Source: Perilla frutescens
Taxonomy: Eukaryota; Streptophyta; Magnoliopsida; Lamiales; Lamiaceae
Length of the DNA stretch: 64,000 nucleotides
Direction of reading: 5' to 3'
Assembly: GCA_026008535.1 (NCBI GenBank)
Contig: BRKX01000001.1
Location: 70,072,317-70,136,316 of the forward strand
This document shows, piece after piece, positions 49,470 to 60,723 of this stretch. The stretch's first letter is position 1. Every line of letters starts with the position of its first letter. Made by a program: the position numbers and the translations under genes. The notes under the pieces are model-generated. The model was not told where the DNA came from and ran no database searches. It was given only the letters and a program-made list of their open reading frames with translations.

Positions 49470-49592
49470 CGTGACAATAATTCTCACGAGTAGAAGATCT
49501 CGTGACAATTATTGTCACGAGTAGAAGATTTCGTGAGAATTATTGTCACGAGATCTTCTACTCGTGACAATTATTGTCACGAGATCTTCTAA
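49470..49592. repeat. Palindrome cluster M, between the two convergent genes
   Basis: Four dyads of CGTGACAATTATTGTCACG type are spaced about 31 bp apart and linked by GAGTAGAAGAT or its inverse ATCTTCTACTC. The whole block therefore reads almost the same on both strands. It lies between the stop of the transposase gene (49285) and the stop of the Ulp1 gene (49681). Confidence 0.9.
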
Positions 49593-49680
49593 ATCAACAT
49601 TAACATTAATCAAGTCCAAGTATTAAATCAACATTAAATCAAGTCGAAGTACTAAAACACCACATAAGTCAATGTCCTAC

Positions 49681-52600
49681 TCATGCTACCCTCTGACAAT
49701 TACCGAATATTCTAACAGCTAAAAGATTCATATACTTGTCCAAGTCAGCCGGAGTAGGATCCATGCTGAATGTCTTCGATGAAATCAATCGATCGGCTTG
49801 CATGGCAGAAAAAACCCCACAACTCACACCATCTGTCTGCCTAAACTGATACATGAGTGGCGTTCTGTAGTACTCCATCGGTCTGCAGATCTCAGTACGC
49901 CTGGCTCTCTCCCAATATCTGCAATGCCGCAGCAGTCCTGGAATCAAATGCATCAATGGCCAGAGCTGGTGCTCACGCATCGAATACGTGGGCTCATCCG
50001 TCAGATCCATCATGTTGTGCAACAACGAATCATACAACTCAACTCGCCATGCGTCTAGACGAATCCGAACGGTCACGAAATGTCCATCAACATGGCAAAC
50101 GGTGATGATCTGCAAACACAAAAATATACAAAACAGTCATAAAAGAATGATGTCTGCAAATATTAACGTAATTATAAAATCAATTGACTTGCTAGATCAA
50201 AATAACCATTGAAAACTTACGAAGAATGATGTCTGCAAGATGACCGTGCTCCGTGAATTCACCTCTGACTTCAATCCACGACCCTCAGCCAGCCTAATTT
50301 GAAGGCAATACAAGATCAGATCCATACATTGTGTGGACATGTCTTTGTTGTTGTCGAGCAATTCATCAAAGAAGGTCAGATCCAGATCTAGCTCGACCAA
50401 ATTCACTCTTAAGCACACGTCTGGCCCGCAGCATCGAAAATCAACAAATTCCTGCATCAAGCTCGACACACCAGCTGAGCTCGGCCTAGCCGAGCTAGGC
50501 CTAACTGGATTGGGATGTGATCCAACAGCCCAATCGTCATCCGTGGGCCCTACAGTCTCAACACGTACATCCTCAAGATGTGGGCCCTCAACCTGTACTG
50601 AAATTAGTTAGTATATTTAAAAATATATATCAGACAAAATCATACAAAACACTACTTACATCGTAATCATGTACCATACGAGGTGCCGATCGCTGATGAC
50701 TCTCTTCTCGTGCATGTTCTTGATATCTACCCTGAGAGCGACTCCTACTACGGGACCGGGACCGGGACCAGGATTTGGGGACAAACTTTTTGAACATGTC
50801 CTTAATGAAATCTCTCAGTCTATGAAACATGTCATCGTACTCCTGCCTGTGTGCCCTCTCACGCTCCGCCTCGTACTCTCTGCGTGCCCTCTCACGCTTC
50901 TCATCACGCTCCTGCATAATATGGAGCATCTCCTCGCCTGTTTGACGTGCCACTTCTCGCATCTGCCCATCATGCTTGCAACACTGGTGATCCTTACTAG
51001 TGCTAGACGTGGGAGGGGCTAGTCTAGGACGCTTCTCTGTAGGGCGACTCCGTCGTCTCCTGGATGACTCAACTGCACCCGTATCTGCACGCGTGTGAGG
51101 AATGCAACTCCCAGATTTCCTGGAGTGAGAGAAAGATCTGGGAGGAGAGGGAGCTCTCGGGGGAGAGGGAGCTCTATGCTGATGCGCTCTAGCCAGCTCT
51201 CGGTAAGTGGGCTTCATCCTCTTATTGCGCTGCGCCTCATACGTCACGCCCATACAATCACCGAGCAAGACACTTCTATAATATGGAGTGGTCATCTCAT
51301 GCTCACTCGGCTGTAAATATATGAAGCATAATTGCTGCAAATGGTAAAGAATTGATTAGAAACACTTCAAATAATCAAGAAAACACACATTCTTTAAAAT
51401 AAATGCTTACCTCATCAGAAAACAATGTGCCCAGACGCGCAGTCTTCATCTTAAAGGCCCACTTCAAACACCTGGGCAATGCGTCTGGTGCTGGAACCTG
51501 TGCACAATGTGCACCGAGTCTCGGTAAGGCCTCATATGCCCACACCTGTAGAATAAGACACTGATCAAATTATATTCAATAAAATAAGATTACAGTCATA
51601 ATTGTGACAAAATTGAGATTCATACCAGTAGAGCCCACACCGGTCCATAGAAATGATAAGACAATCTGGCCTTTTCCTTTGTCTTCTTGAATTTTCTCCT
51701 CAGTTCCACCTCAGTAGACGGTACCAAACTCATATAATGCGTCAAGAGACTGAATGCATAAGCTCCCCATGGAAATGAGTTCCATCGATCTCGATCCTCA
51801 GCTAAGACCCATACCCAGTCATCTATCATGTGTGTCTGATCATATCCAAAGATCATGGTGTGCAGGAACAGGACATTGGCGACCATGACGTAATCCATGA
51901 GGTCATCTCCTAGTGAATAGGTCCTAAACCTCTCAAGTAGGTCCTTCACTCTCAGAGGTGTCTTGTTCAACTCACGGGAATAAAAAAATCTCCTAGAAAT
52001 CTGATGTGATGCAAACGGATCAAAATCGGATCCTCCGAACTGCAGTCCAGTCACCAGAGCAAACTCACCCGGAGAAAATCTAATATTGGTTTCTCCAACC
52101 CGAAACCAAATATTGTGCTCCTCTGCACCGTCAATAATCACCTCCCTACTCAACAATGCGTGTAAAGTATTGTTACAACTTTTTCCCCTCACGAAATCTA
52201 TCAGATGCCCAAAACACGACTCTCTCCTAAACTGCTTGAATAGTTCGGACCCACAACTAATCACGTGTAATACTTCCCTAATTACACTCATATTGTCCTT
52301 CCAATATAAATTAATCCCGCATGTGATATTCTGTAAAACCTCTCTTCTCCATACCCAATCACACTATTTGGACATGACATATATAAATATAATTAAATTA
52401 GGCCTAATTGGACATGATATAAATATCTACATGCTATAGATACTTAATTATCACATAAAAAACGCAAGAACGACTAATTATCAAACAAAAATAATATATA
52501 CACGACAACAGAATTCGTGAAAATATATACTCCCGAAAACAGATTTCGTGACAATATATTGTCATGATATCCCTTATCATGACAATATATTGTCACGAAA

Positions 52601-53021
52601 AATCTTATTGTGATAATAATACACACGAGTTATCATTTTCGTGACAAAAAATTTAAGTAGATTTTATGACAATATATAGACTCGATAACCAGTTTTTGGG
52701 ACTAATTATTGTCCCGAGAAGGTTTTCGTGAGAAAATTATCTCACGATAACTGTCAAAATTCCAGATTCACACCAACCATTCATGAATTCAAATCCACAT
52801 TATTCCATCGATTTCCCAACATACGAGCATATTATATATTTAAATTCGCAAAAATCGATAACACAATACAAATACAATAAAATTCACCATATTCACACAT
52901 TGAAATTGACAAAATCCACAAATTTAGAACATGAAAAATCCGCATCATAGATCATGAAATCGTTAAAGCTTAGAACCCTAACCTGTTGAAACTCGATGGC
53001 CCAAGGCTCCAAATTCTCCAT
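49681..53021 (-). CDS. DUF1985/Ulp1-like cysteine protease gene of the transposon
   Basis: Six exons: 52983-53021, 51626-52330, 51411-51545, 50660-51310, 50221-50592 and 49681-50109. The total is 2331 nt, giving 776 residues with no internal stop. Residues 14 to about 290 are a DUF1985-type domain (FRRESCFGHLIDF, RFSPGEFALVTGLQFG, VWALLVWAYEALPRLG). Residues about 300-510 are low-complexity, with PSPPRAPSPPR, a charged coiled coil (RERARREYEAERERAHR) and an SR-dipeptide run. Residues 511-776 form a C48 (Ulp1) protease domain with His644 (DGHF), Asp661 (LYDS), Gln725 and Cys731 (RQTDGVSCGVF). Known relatives are SUMO-type proteases captured by MULE transposons. All introns are GT-AG. Activity is plausible but untested. 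Confidence 0.85.
52510..52755. repeat. Palindrome cluster R, in intron 1 of the Ulp1 gene
   Basis: About six degenerate dyads of the same family occur, for example TTTCGTGACAATATATTG with TATTGTCACGAAA (52544-52600) and TTCGTGAGAAAATTATCTCACG (52725-52746). Further single TTCGTGA words recur in the 5' leader at about 53050, 53076 and 53107. The cluster is more diverged than L and M. Confidence 0.8.
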
Positions 53022-53480
53022 CGATTGAGATGGAGCTTGCTGCGTTGTTTTCGTGAAAAAAAAAACTGTCGTTTTTTCGTGAGTTTCCTGTTCTTGTGCG
53101 GCTTATTTCGTGATAAAAAAATTGATTTTTGGTGAAGAAATTTCATGTAAAAAACTTGAAAGGGGTCGGCACTTTTGCTCTTGCTTTCGTGTTGATTTTG
53201 TTCCCCTCGTGAGCAAGTTTGAATTTTTGGGAAAAAAGAAAATCAATCAAAAAGGTAGTCAAAAAGGGATGGAGACAAAATTGTTGACTGAGCCCACATT
53301 TAGTAAGGGTATTTTAGAGAATGACAAAAAGTTTGAATAAAAAAGCATGAGTTATACAAGTTGGCTAAAAAAGCATTTGCTATTTGGATTTTGAATACTT
53401 AGGTCCATTAACACCTCTTGAATTGTGTTTCACTATAGTGGAACCTGGTTCTTATTTTGCCACATAAATATAAAAACCTC

Positions 53481-53495
53481 CCATAGTGGATGCTC
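53481..53495 (-). repeat. Right terminal inverted repeat of the large transposon
   Basis: Minus strand GAGCATCCACTATGG, next to the TTA duplication at 53496-53498. A CACTATAGTGG motif follows about 50 bp further in. Confidence 0.8.
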
Positions 53496-53897
53496 TTATG
53501 AAATAAAATTAAAATATTAGAATGTCATTTATTCATAAATGGAGGGAGTAATAATTTACTGAAAAATAAAGGGCCTTAATTGTTCAACAATGAATTTATT
53601 TACAGTTTTTTTTTAAATCACGCGAAACATGTTTTTTTGGGAGCAAGAACATTATTTAACGACTAAAACTTAAAAAAAATAAATAAATAAATAAATAAAT
53701 AAAAAAAAAACCATAAAGTGAAACAGAAGCACCATAAAAAAAACATGGACAATCCGACAAGAACATGACCAGGCTTAAGTTTAACGCGGGATGGCCCCTT
53801 TTACTTCGTAGATTCCTTTTCCAACTCAGCCTTTGGTCCGTCAACTCTCTCGCTTGGAGGTTGAGAGAGAGAGGGAGAGAGAGAGAGAGCATCAGGA

Positions 53898-55821
53898 ATG
53901 GCGGGAGGGTGGCGACTGCTAGCTGCAGATTTCGCTATGTCTTTTATGTGGGTGTGGTCGAGCGTCCTGAACAAGATATTGGTGCACCAAATCTTGGGCT
54001 ATGGAGCTCACGAACTCGACGGCCAAATCATCAGATACACTGTTTCGATTATCAACATGTTTTTCTTCGCATTCTTGGCCAAAGCCACCAAAGGTGGGGC
54101 CTACAACCCCCTCTCTATTCTCTCCGCCGCCTTTTCTGGGGATTTCTCCAATTTCCTCTTCACTCTTGGCGCCAGAGTTCCTACCCAGGTAGATTCTTTT
54201 CTTTTTTCTGATGTTTTTGCAGTTTTGATACATCTTTCTCGATTTGGTAGTGTAAAAGTCGTGTTAGTTTCTGCAATTTGGATCACCACGTTTGGTCATG
54301 TATTGTCTTTGGGATGTGGACATGTGGTAGAATTTGGTTCACATAAAGGGGATGTGTGTGCGTATTTTGGTGAGTTGAGTGAATAAAATCCTGCCAATTC
54401 TATTCTGTTTACAGAAAGGGCTTATTTTGATAGTGCCTTGGAATTTTTTTGGATTGGATATTGTGGTTTGCATTGGTTTTGTAGTACTCTTATATGAAGT
54501 GAGGAATTCACATTTTCGATTTGAGAAGCAGAGTTGAAAATCTGGACTCCTTTTTGTGCTTTTTTTGAACACCAACTCCTCTATATTAGCAAGAATGGAA
54601 CTTTGATGATGATAAATGTGCTAAGCAGTATTTCTTCTATCATTCAGTTCCTAAATTACTGAAAAGTTAGGAACTTTATCCAGCCAGGGATCTGGGCTCT
54701 GCTAACTCGATTGCCCCTAGCTCGGCTTGCCATGATCTGTACTGTGATAGGCTTAGTTTAGGGAACAATCGGGTAGCATGTGTTCTTCATTTGCATAAAT
54801 ATTCTCATTAGGACCGTCTGCTCTCATTAGGGATCATTCTAGTTTTAAAAAGATTGTTTCGACTTTTAGCAGTACACCTAAATTTCCAGGAATCGATGTT
54901 CTTAAAAGCAAGACTCTTCAAGCGTGTTGGACTTAAATGGCTTTAACATTAAACATGAAGTGGATGTGAGACACGGATAATATAATCTTACTATTTGATT
55001 CAAGCAATTGCGCTTCAACCACATGGAACAGGATAAAGACTGCTTATCATTAATAATTTTTTGTCCAGCACTGTCAAAATTTAGACCTTATTTGTATTCT
55101 TAAGGCGTGTGTTAGCTATTTGTAGAATGGGATGATTTAGAAACCCATTTCTCATGAATTGTCAATAACTCATCAATGCTTATATTGCTTCTGCATTTTG
55201 TTTTTGTGTAAATGGGCTTGTTGTTGTTCTCCTCACATACGCCATTCTTCTCATTTCTCTTGGAAAGGTTGTTGGGGCAATTTATGGAGTTAGGCTCATC
55301 TTGGACACCTTTCCTGGAATAGGACGAGGTCCACGCTTGAATGTTGACATCGCTAAGGGTGCATTGACAGAAGGTCTACTGACATTTTCCATAGTGTTTA
55401 TTTCCCTCGGGCTGGCTAGAAAGGTTAAGGATAGTTTCTTCATGAAAACGTGGATTTCCAGCGTATCCAAGCTTACTCTTCACATCCTAGGCTCTGACCT
55501 AACTGGTGGTTGCATGAATCCAGCCTCTGTAAGTATCCCTTTTATTGCTATTCAGATTTTTCTCTATACTTCTAGATGTGTCGGTTATGCACCTTTTGGA
55601 ACTGATGTAATGAGAAATCTATGTTTGCTCATTAGGTGATGGGGTGGGCGTTTGCTAATGGGGAGCATATCACTAAGGAGCATTTGGTTGTTTATTGGCT
55701 TGCTCCAGTTCAGGGCACTTTTGCAGCAGTTTGGGTGTTTGGAATTCTAACTCGGGCTAAGAACGACAAGACTGTAGCAGCTAAGAAGGACCACACTACA
55801 AAATTGAAATCTGAAAATTAG
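53898..55821 (+). CDS. SIP1: Aquaporin, small basic intrinsic protein SIP1 type
   Basis: Six-helix water channel of the plant SIP subfamily, known to reside in the ER membrane. Exons are 53898-54188, 55268-55528 and 55636-55821, totalling 738 nt and giving 245 residues. The protein starts MAGGWRLLAADFAMSFMWVW. The first pore motif is NPL (GGAYNPLSIL) instead of NPA, a hallmark of SIPs. The second, at the exon 2/3 junction, is NPAS (GGCMNPAS|V). The C-terminus is short and lysine-rich (AKNDKTVAAKKDHTTKLKSEN), as in SIP1. A GA-rich tract (53863-53889) precedes the ATG. It starts about 400 bp right of the transposon nest. Confidence 0.95.
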
Positions 55822-56160
55822 AGTTGATAGCATTCTGATTCTATTGATGTATTTTAGAATATTGCAAGAATTACAGTGTTGTAGAACATGTCTTTGTTCA
55901 TAAATAAATTGTTGCTCAACTTATTCATCTCATACTTTGAAATTGCATTCAGCCATCTTTGATACTTAAATTTGGACAAAATAATATTTCATAACATTTG
56001 TGAAGTGCTGGCAATAACGCTGCTAACCAAACTATTTTACAATTTCAGACACTGCAAAGAAGTGCTGGATTCTAACAATGTTTCCTCTCCTTCATTGCCA
56101 ATTCTTACACAGCCATATAACTACATTCTCTATAACTGAATCGGTGTTTCTTTGGCAAAA
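55822..56160. other. Convergent 3' UTRs of SIP1 and CHL27
   Basis: About 340 bp between two stop codons on opposite strands, containing AATAAA-like signals (ATAAATAAATTG near 55900). No other content was found. Confidence 0.6.
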
Positions 56161-57725
56161 TCAATAAACAAGCTGTGGTTCAAACTCAGCCAAGTCAACC
56201 GAGCCAGATTCAATAGGTTTCATGAGATATGCAGCCAACAACTCAGAGGCAAGAGCTGCAATGAGGGGGATCCTCTTCAAGTTCTTCACCAATGGGATGT
56301 CATCTGTATCCCCTACTGCGAGCAGTTTCTCGTTGATCTCGACCATCCTGTCCAACTTCCTCTTGAACTCCGGGTTCTCAACGTCAAGAACAGCTGGGAA
56401 AATCCTTGCAGTCGTGCGGTTTGTCTACATTAAGGTAGCATTCAAATCATCACAAACGAGTTAAATATGGGAACTGAATTCAGATTTTGAGAGCAAATAC
56501 TTACCTCAATGATCACATGCATGTCGAATTCTTTAGTATTAAGGCCAATGCCCTCATAGAAATCTGTTCTTTGGCAGTCATTGAGGTACATTGTCACATA
56601 AACCTGCACAGTTGATTGTCAAGATGTGAAAAAGTGATACAAGGCCATCAACAAGGCCTACATGTATTGCTGGAAATCTGTCATTACCGACAGACAGAAG
56701 AAGCGTGACCACAGCTTCGCCTTCCAGTCATTGAGGAACTGCGGCTGGGCCTTCATCAACGCGGAGAAGAAATCACCATGGCGATTCTCATCTTGGCACC
56801 AGTTCTCGAAGTACTTGAAAATCGGGTAGCATTGGTATTCGGGGTTCTCCTTGAGGTGCCTGTATATGGTTATGTATCTCCAATATCCAATCTTCTCAGA
56901 CAAGTAAGTTGCGTAGAAGATGAACTTAGGCTTGAAAAATGTGTATTTTCTGGCCTTTGTTAGGAATCCCAAATCAAGAGCCAAGTTGAAGTCGGATAAA
57001 CCTTTGTTCAGAAACCTGTTGACAACAAATCTTATGTAAGAACCCCATAAATCAATCATGTAAGAAAATGTTCCAGAATTTTGAGTTTAAATTATACTAT
57101 TTTTGGACATACCCTGCATGACGGGCTTCATCCCTTGACATGAGAGAGAAGATCTCAGCTACCACAGGGTTAGTTTTCTGCAGAGATAAAAATATAAATC
57201 AAATTTAAAGAACCCGTAAATAAAAAATGCAAGAAAATGTTCAAGAATTCAAGAAAACATACGCACCTTCAGCCTCCTTCCAAGCTCCTTGTAAAGAAGA
57301 AAACCAGAGAATTCAGCAGTGCAAGATCTCTCCAAAAACTCCACAAAAATCTGTCTCAACGGCCCCTGAATCTTGTCAGCAGCTTCCTTAAATTCCTTGT
57401 TTCTCACAAAATGTGTCTGATTGAAATCGGTCTTGAATTCTTGCAGCAAAGCGTCGAACTCCGCCATGTTTAGATTTTTGTTAATTTCTGTGTTGAAGAG
57501 CTGCTCCATTTCATCAAAATCGGTGGTGTAGAATCTTGGGGTCAAAAGGGACTCCTTTATTTCTTGCTTCTGGCTCTTCTTCTTATTCGCCGGAGCTGAC
57601 GGTGGCGCCGCCGTGGACGACATCCTCACTGTGAAAAATCTTGTGGGCGGGATCAATCTTGAGGTGGTTCCAAATTTTGGGCTGAATTTGGAGATGGGTT
57701 TTAGCAGAGCCATTTCTGCTGCCAT
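56161..57725 (-). CDS. CRD1/CHL27: Mg-protoporphyrin IX monomethyl ester (oxidative) cyclase, chloroplast
   Basis: Membrane-associated diiron enzyme that forms the fifth ring of chlorophyll, giving protochlorophyllide precursors, in the chloroplast. Exons are 57267-57725, 57113-57177, 56688-57015, 56505-56603 and 56161-56424, totalling 1215 nt and giving 404 residues. The start MAAEMALLKPISKF matches the family's plastid transit peptide. An in-frame ATG 15 bp upstream is less likely. Diiron-ligand motifs are present: CTAEFSGFL, SRDEARHAGF and QDENRHGDFF. The family blocks TTDFDEMEQLFN, GYWRYITIYRHL and NRTTARIFPAVLDVEN are complete, and the C-terminus is AEFEPQLVY. No defect was seen. Confidence 0.98.
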
Positions 57726-57740
57726 TTTTTTTTTTGGCAA

Positions 57741-58442
57741 GATTTTAGCAGAAATTTAAGAACGTGTGGAATAAGATTGAAGTTTTGAGGGATTATATAA
57801 ATTTAGATGAAACTGATTGAATTCTAACCTCATCGGATGAAATCTAAGAGTTACATGGTGTCGGACACGTGGCGTCTTTCTATAGGCCTTCTTGATTGCA
57901 TTGGTAGTTTTTTCTGTTTCTTTTATGCCACCTGGAGCAGATTTCTTGTGGTGTAGCTCTCTCCACAAGTAGATCTTCAATTAATTTTGGCATAATATTT
58001 CAGTATTTCCCTAATTTTATTTCGTAAAGATCAGTTTTTTTTTTTTTTTTGTTTTTTGGACTTCAATAATATACCAACTCCAAAGTGTATTTTTTTTCTC
58101 CTAAAAACACACACACACACACTCACACTAGTATCACACTCTTTCCTTACATAAAGAAAAAGGGCTTTAGACAGACTATGAACAAATGAAACAAGCAAAT
58201 TTAAAGACAGAAACAACAACGAACATCTCAATTTTTTAATTCAAAGCTGCCATCTTGAAATGAAAATGCCTCTGCGTAAGCCTTCAACTTTGTATAAAAT
58301 AAGATTACTACAAAGATGAAATGGTACATCTAGTGTCACAGCTTATAAAACAGTCGACTCTGAACTGGCACATAAACAAACATTCAAATCGCGTTTCCTA
58401 TAGAGGCAACAGCTTGGCAAACGAACCTAAAGCAGTTTATGA
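57741..58442. other. CHL27 5' region and PAT 3' UTR
   Basis: The promoter side of CHL27 lies nearest 57741. A T-run (58035-58050) and a CA repeat (58109-58122) lie in the probable 3' flank of the next minus-strand gene. No gene was seen. Confidence 0.55.
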
Positions 58443-60428
58443 TCAGCTTGTGGTGGTATGCTCGGATTTTGTGCCATCGTGTTTCTCCTCTGCATTGGCC
58501 TCGACTTCAAATGTGAAAGCATCTGCGGATTCCTTAAGTTCTTGATCAACAGGAATGACAAACTTGTCTTGATCAGTTTTCAGATTGTTTTGAATATCAC
58601 CAAATTCCATGTTTAGCAGAATCTCAGGAAGTGAAATGGAGTTCTCCTCTCCGAAGTTTTGACCCATTTCAATGTCGATTTTCTCCTTTGAGCTGGTGGT
58701 GTCTTCAACGGCATCATCATTTGAAGGTTCTGTAGACATGATTTCTTCTTGAACAAATGCTCGGAAATCAAGCATTGAAGGTGGGATTCTAGAGAAGAAG
58801 ATTTCTTGGAAGTTCTTGATAAGCCCTTTGTTGTACGGATTCTCCTTCTTGTCATAACGATACCTGAAGTTCTCATAAGTCGTCTGCATAAAAAATAAAC
58901 TAGCTAAGCACAAGCCAACCAGTGATAGAAGGAGTTGAAGCACGAAAAGACTTGGTTTCTTGTTAGAAGTTTAGAAGCACCTGGTTTGTGCTGATCAGAT
59001 AGAAGTGGAAAACTGTGAGGCCACCAACAAACCAAACCGCGATGAAGCAGTAGATGATCAGAAAAACTGATAGAGCATCATGTGACATGGCTTGCAAAAG
59101 ATGGCCTTTTGCTCGGACAATGTTGATCCAAGACACCACAAACACGAATAAGCATAGGATTGTTGATGTAGTCACAAACATGTAGAAGTACCTGTAGTTA
59201 CGCTGTTTCAAAAAACACGAAGAACCACCAAGTTACACGAGTACGGAGTAGTGTTTATGTGAGTTGTCTCCATTTCATTGAAATTGCTTGGAAAAAGAAA
59301 ATAGAAGTGTCGAAGCATTTCATCCAAGATAACTGCATAATCTGTTTAAGAATTTAAGAATACTCACTATACCAATGCATTGGCCAACCCATGGACAGTG
59401 GTGATCAAATCTCTGAACACAGTTATTGCAAATGGAGCAATGTGATGCACGAGGAGGGCGGTACAGCAAACACGTGTCACAAAACTTCACCTTCACCGTG
59501 TGTCCATTGACAATGACATCCTTTGTCCTTGGAAGTTTTAGATGAGGTGTCCGACCATTGACCCACTCCATTGAAGGAGTGTTCATCTCGAATGTATCAT
59601 CACATTCAGGAGGCCTATTATTCCTGGGCACAATCCCGGGATCTCTGCTGGATGTGAGGAAAAGGAAGAGCATATCCTACAAACACATCCATATATCAAA
59701 AACCAATCTGCATCAAATTATGCTTCAGCTTTCAGACAACAAAAAGTTTGAGTTTAACACAAAACAAGAAACAGTTTGGATGGCTTGCTTTACCAACATA
59801 GTTAGCGCGATAGCCACTATAAGTACAGGATACCAAGAAACAGCAGGTTCGTCTTTTGCAACCCGTTTTCTGATGATATGTAAGATTTTTGCACAAAATC
59901 CAAGTGCAGGAGTTGCGATCAGGAAGGCCGACAGAAACAAAGAAGATACATCCGGACCAAAAATCAATCTTCCTCCAAAGAAGAACCTCTGTATGATGAT
60001 CCAAACAACAATGTTAACAGTTAATGATTGATACAGTGAACACGGTCTTAAACAAGAAGAGGGAGTTCAAACTCCATCTTGCAAGAATGAAAATTTCATC
60101 ATATACCACTAAAACTCAACACCTTAGATGACAAAATTTGCTGCTTTGATCTTAGTAGATGACACATTAGTGCAACTGAACCAAATTCAATCACCAATGA
60201 CATATCGAGCAGGATATGAATACTTCAAGAAAATCTCTCATACCACCTCAACAAAATAATTTATTGGTTCTGAACAAAGTTACACATCAAAATCAAGGAA
60301 TTTTCTTTTGAACAAATTATCAAACACGATGAATACGATCGGCCAAACAGAACATAAAGAAAGGAGCTTACATTGCTTCCTCTCCAAACTTGATAAAGCC
60401 TCAGCGGCTTAGGGTTTTCCTGGTCCAT
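58443..60428 (-). CDS. DHHC-type protein S-acyltransferase (palmitoyltransferase)
   Basis: Membrane enzyme that adds palmitate to cysteines of target proteins. Exons are 60372-60428, 59794-59988, 59368-59676, 58981-59202 and 58443-58883, totalling 1224 nt and giving 407 residues. Four predicted membrane segments come in two pairs: residues about 29-50 and 69-92, then about 190-215 and 228-252. Between them lies the cysteine-rich domain KFCDTCLLYRPPRASHCSIC with catalytic DHHC in RFDHHCPWVGQCIG. The TTYENFRYRYDKKENPYNKG motif (TTxE type) follows the last helix. The C-terminal tail of about 120 residues is acidic and poorly conserved. It belongs to the plant PAT group with this long tail; the exact PAT number cannot be set. 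Its 5' UTR holds a GA/CT microsatellite. Confidence 0.95.
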
Positions 60429-60675
60429 ATATCTTCAGTTAAGTGAAATGACAGAAAAACAAACTGCTGAAATCTCAAATTTCCAAATTCTTGCTCTGTT
60501 TCCAATAGCGTTAAGCTCTTTTCTTTCTTCAACTTTTTTGTTCCTTGCAAACGGCAAACGTAGAAAAATACATGAACTGTCTAAAACCTCATGCCTTTTC
60601 AGCTTTCTTGATCATTTATGCAAAACTATGTATCAAGAATTTAGTGAATGGTGAATGGTGAAATGGGGTCTGGCT

Positions 60676-60681
60676 AGAGAG

Positions 60682-60720
<39 letters not shown>
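60676..60720. repeat. (GA)n microsatellite in the PAT 5' UTR
   Basis: A 45-bp GA run, broken once by GC, lies about 250 bp upstream of the PAT ATG. On the coding strand it reads as a CT tract, like those before the FSH and proteasome genes. Confidence 0.85.

Positions 60721-60723
<3 letters not shown>

Larger units (their letters stand above)
40056..53495. mobile_element. Large MULE/Ulp1-bearing transposon (about 8.0 kb without its copia insert)
   Basis: The ends are GGGCATCTACTATGG and, reverse complemented, GAGCATCCACTATGG: 13 of 15 identical. The host MITE shows exactly TTA duplicated (40053-40055 and 53496-53498). Further in, the two ends share an inverted block with AATAGCAAATGCTTTT, TAGCCAA, TCATGCTTTT and TATTCAAA (about 40353-40412 against 53345-53405), so both ends belong to one element. 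It carries a plus-strand MULE transposase, a minus-strand DUF1985/Ulp1 gene and three palindrome clusters. Gene content resembles the Kaonashi-type (KI-MULE) group, which is known to carry Ulp1-like genes. The 3-bp TTA duplication and CTATGG-ended repeats are more typical of PIF/Harbinger. Confidence 0.75.
39865..53548. mobile_element. Stowaway-like MITE split by a 13.4-kb insertion
   Basis: The left arm starts CTCCTTTCGTTTCTGTTTAA after TA (39863-39864). The right arm ends CATAAATGGAGGGAG before TA (53549-53550). With the insert 40056-53495 and one TTA removed, the two parts make a 241-bp MITE. It is co-linear with the relative at 13321-13545, including the TTTCATAAAAAATGTC junction (reverse complement). 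Confidence 0.85.

Noticed and set aside
53110..53340. 76-codon frame near the right end of the large transposon
   Set aside because: Low-complexity lysine-rich translation of AT-rich leader DNA. It lies upstream of the Ulp1 gene on the opposite strand.
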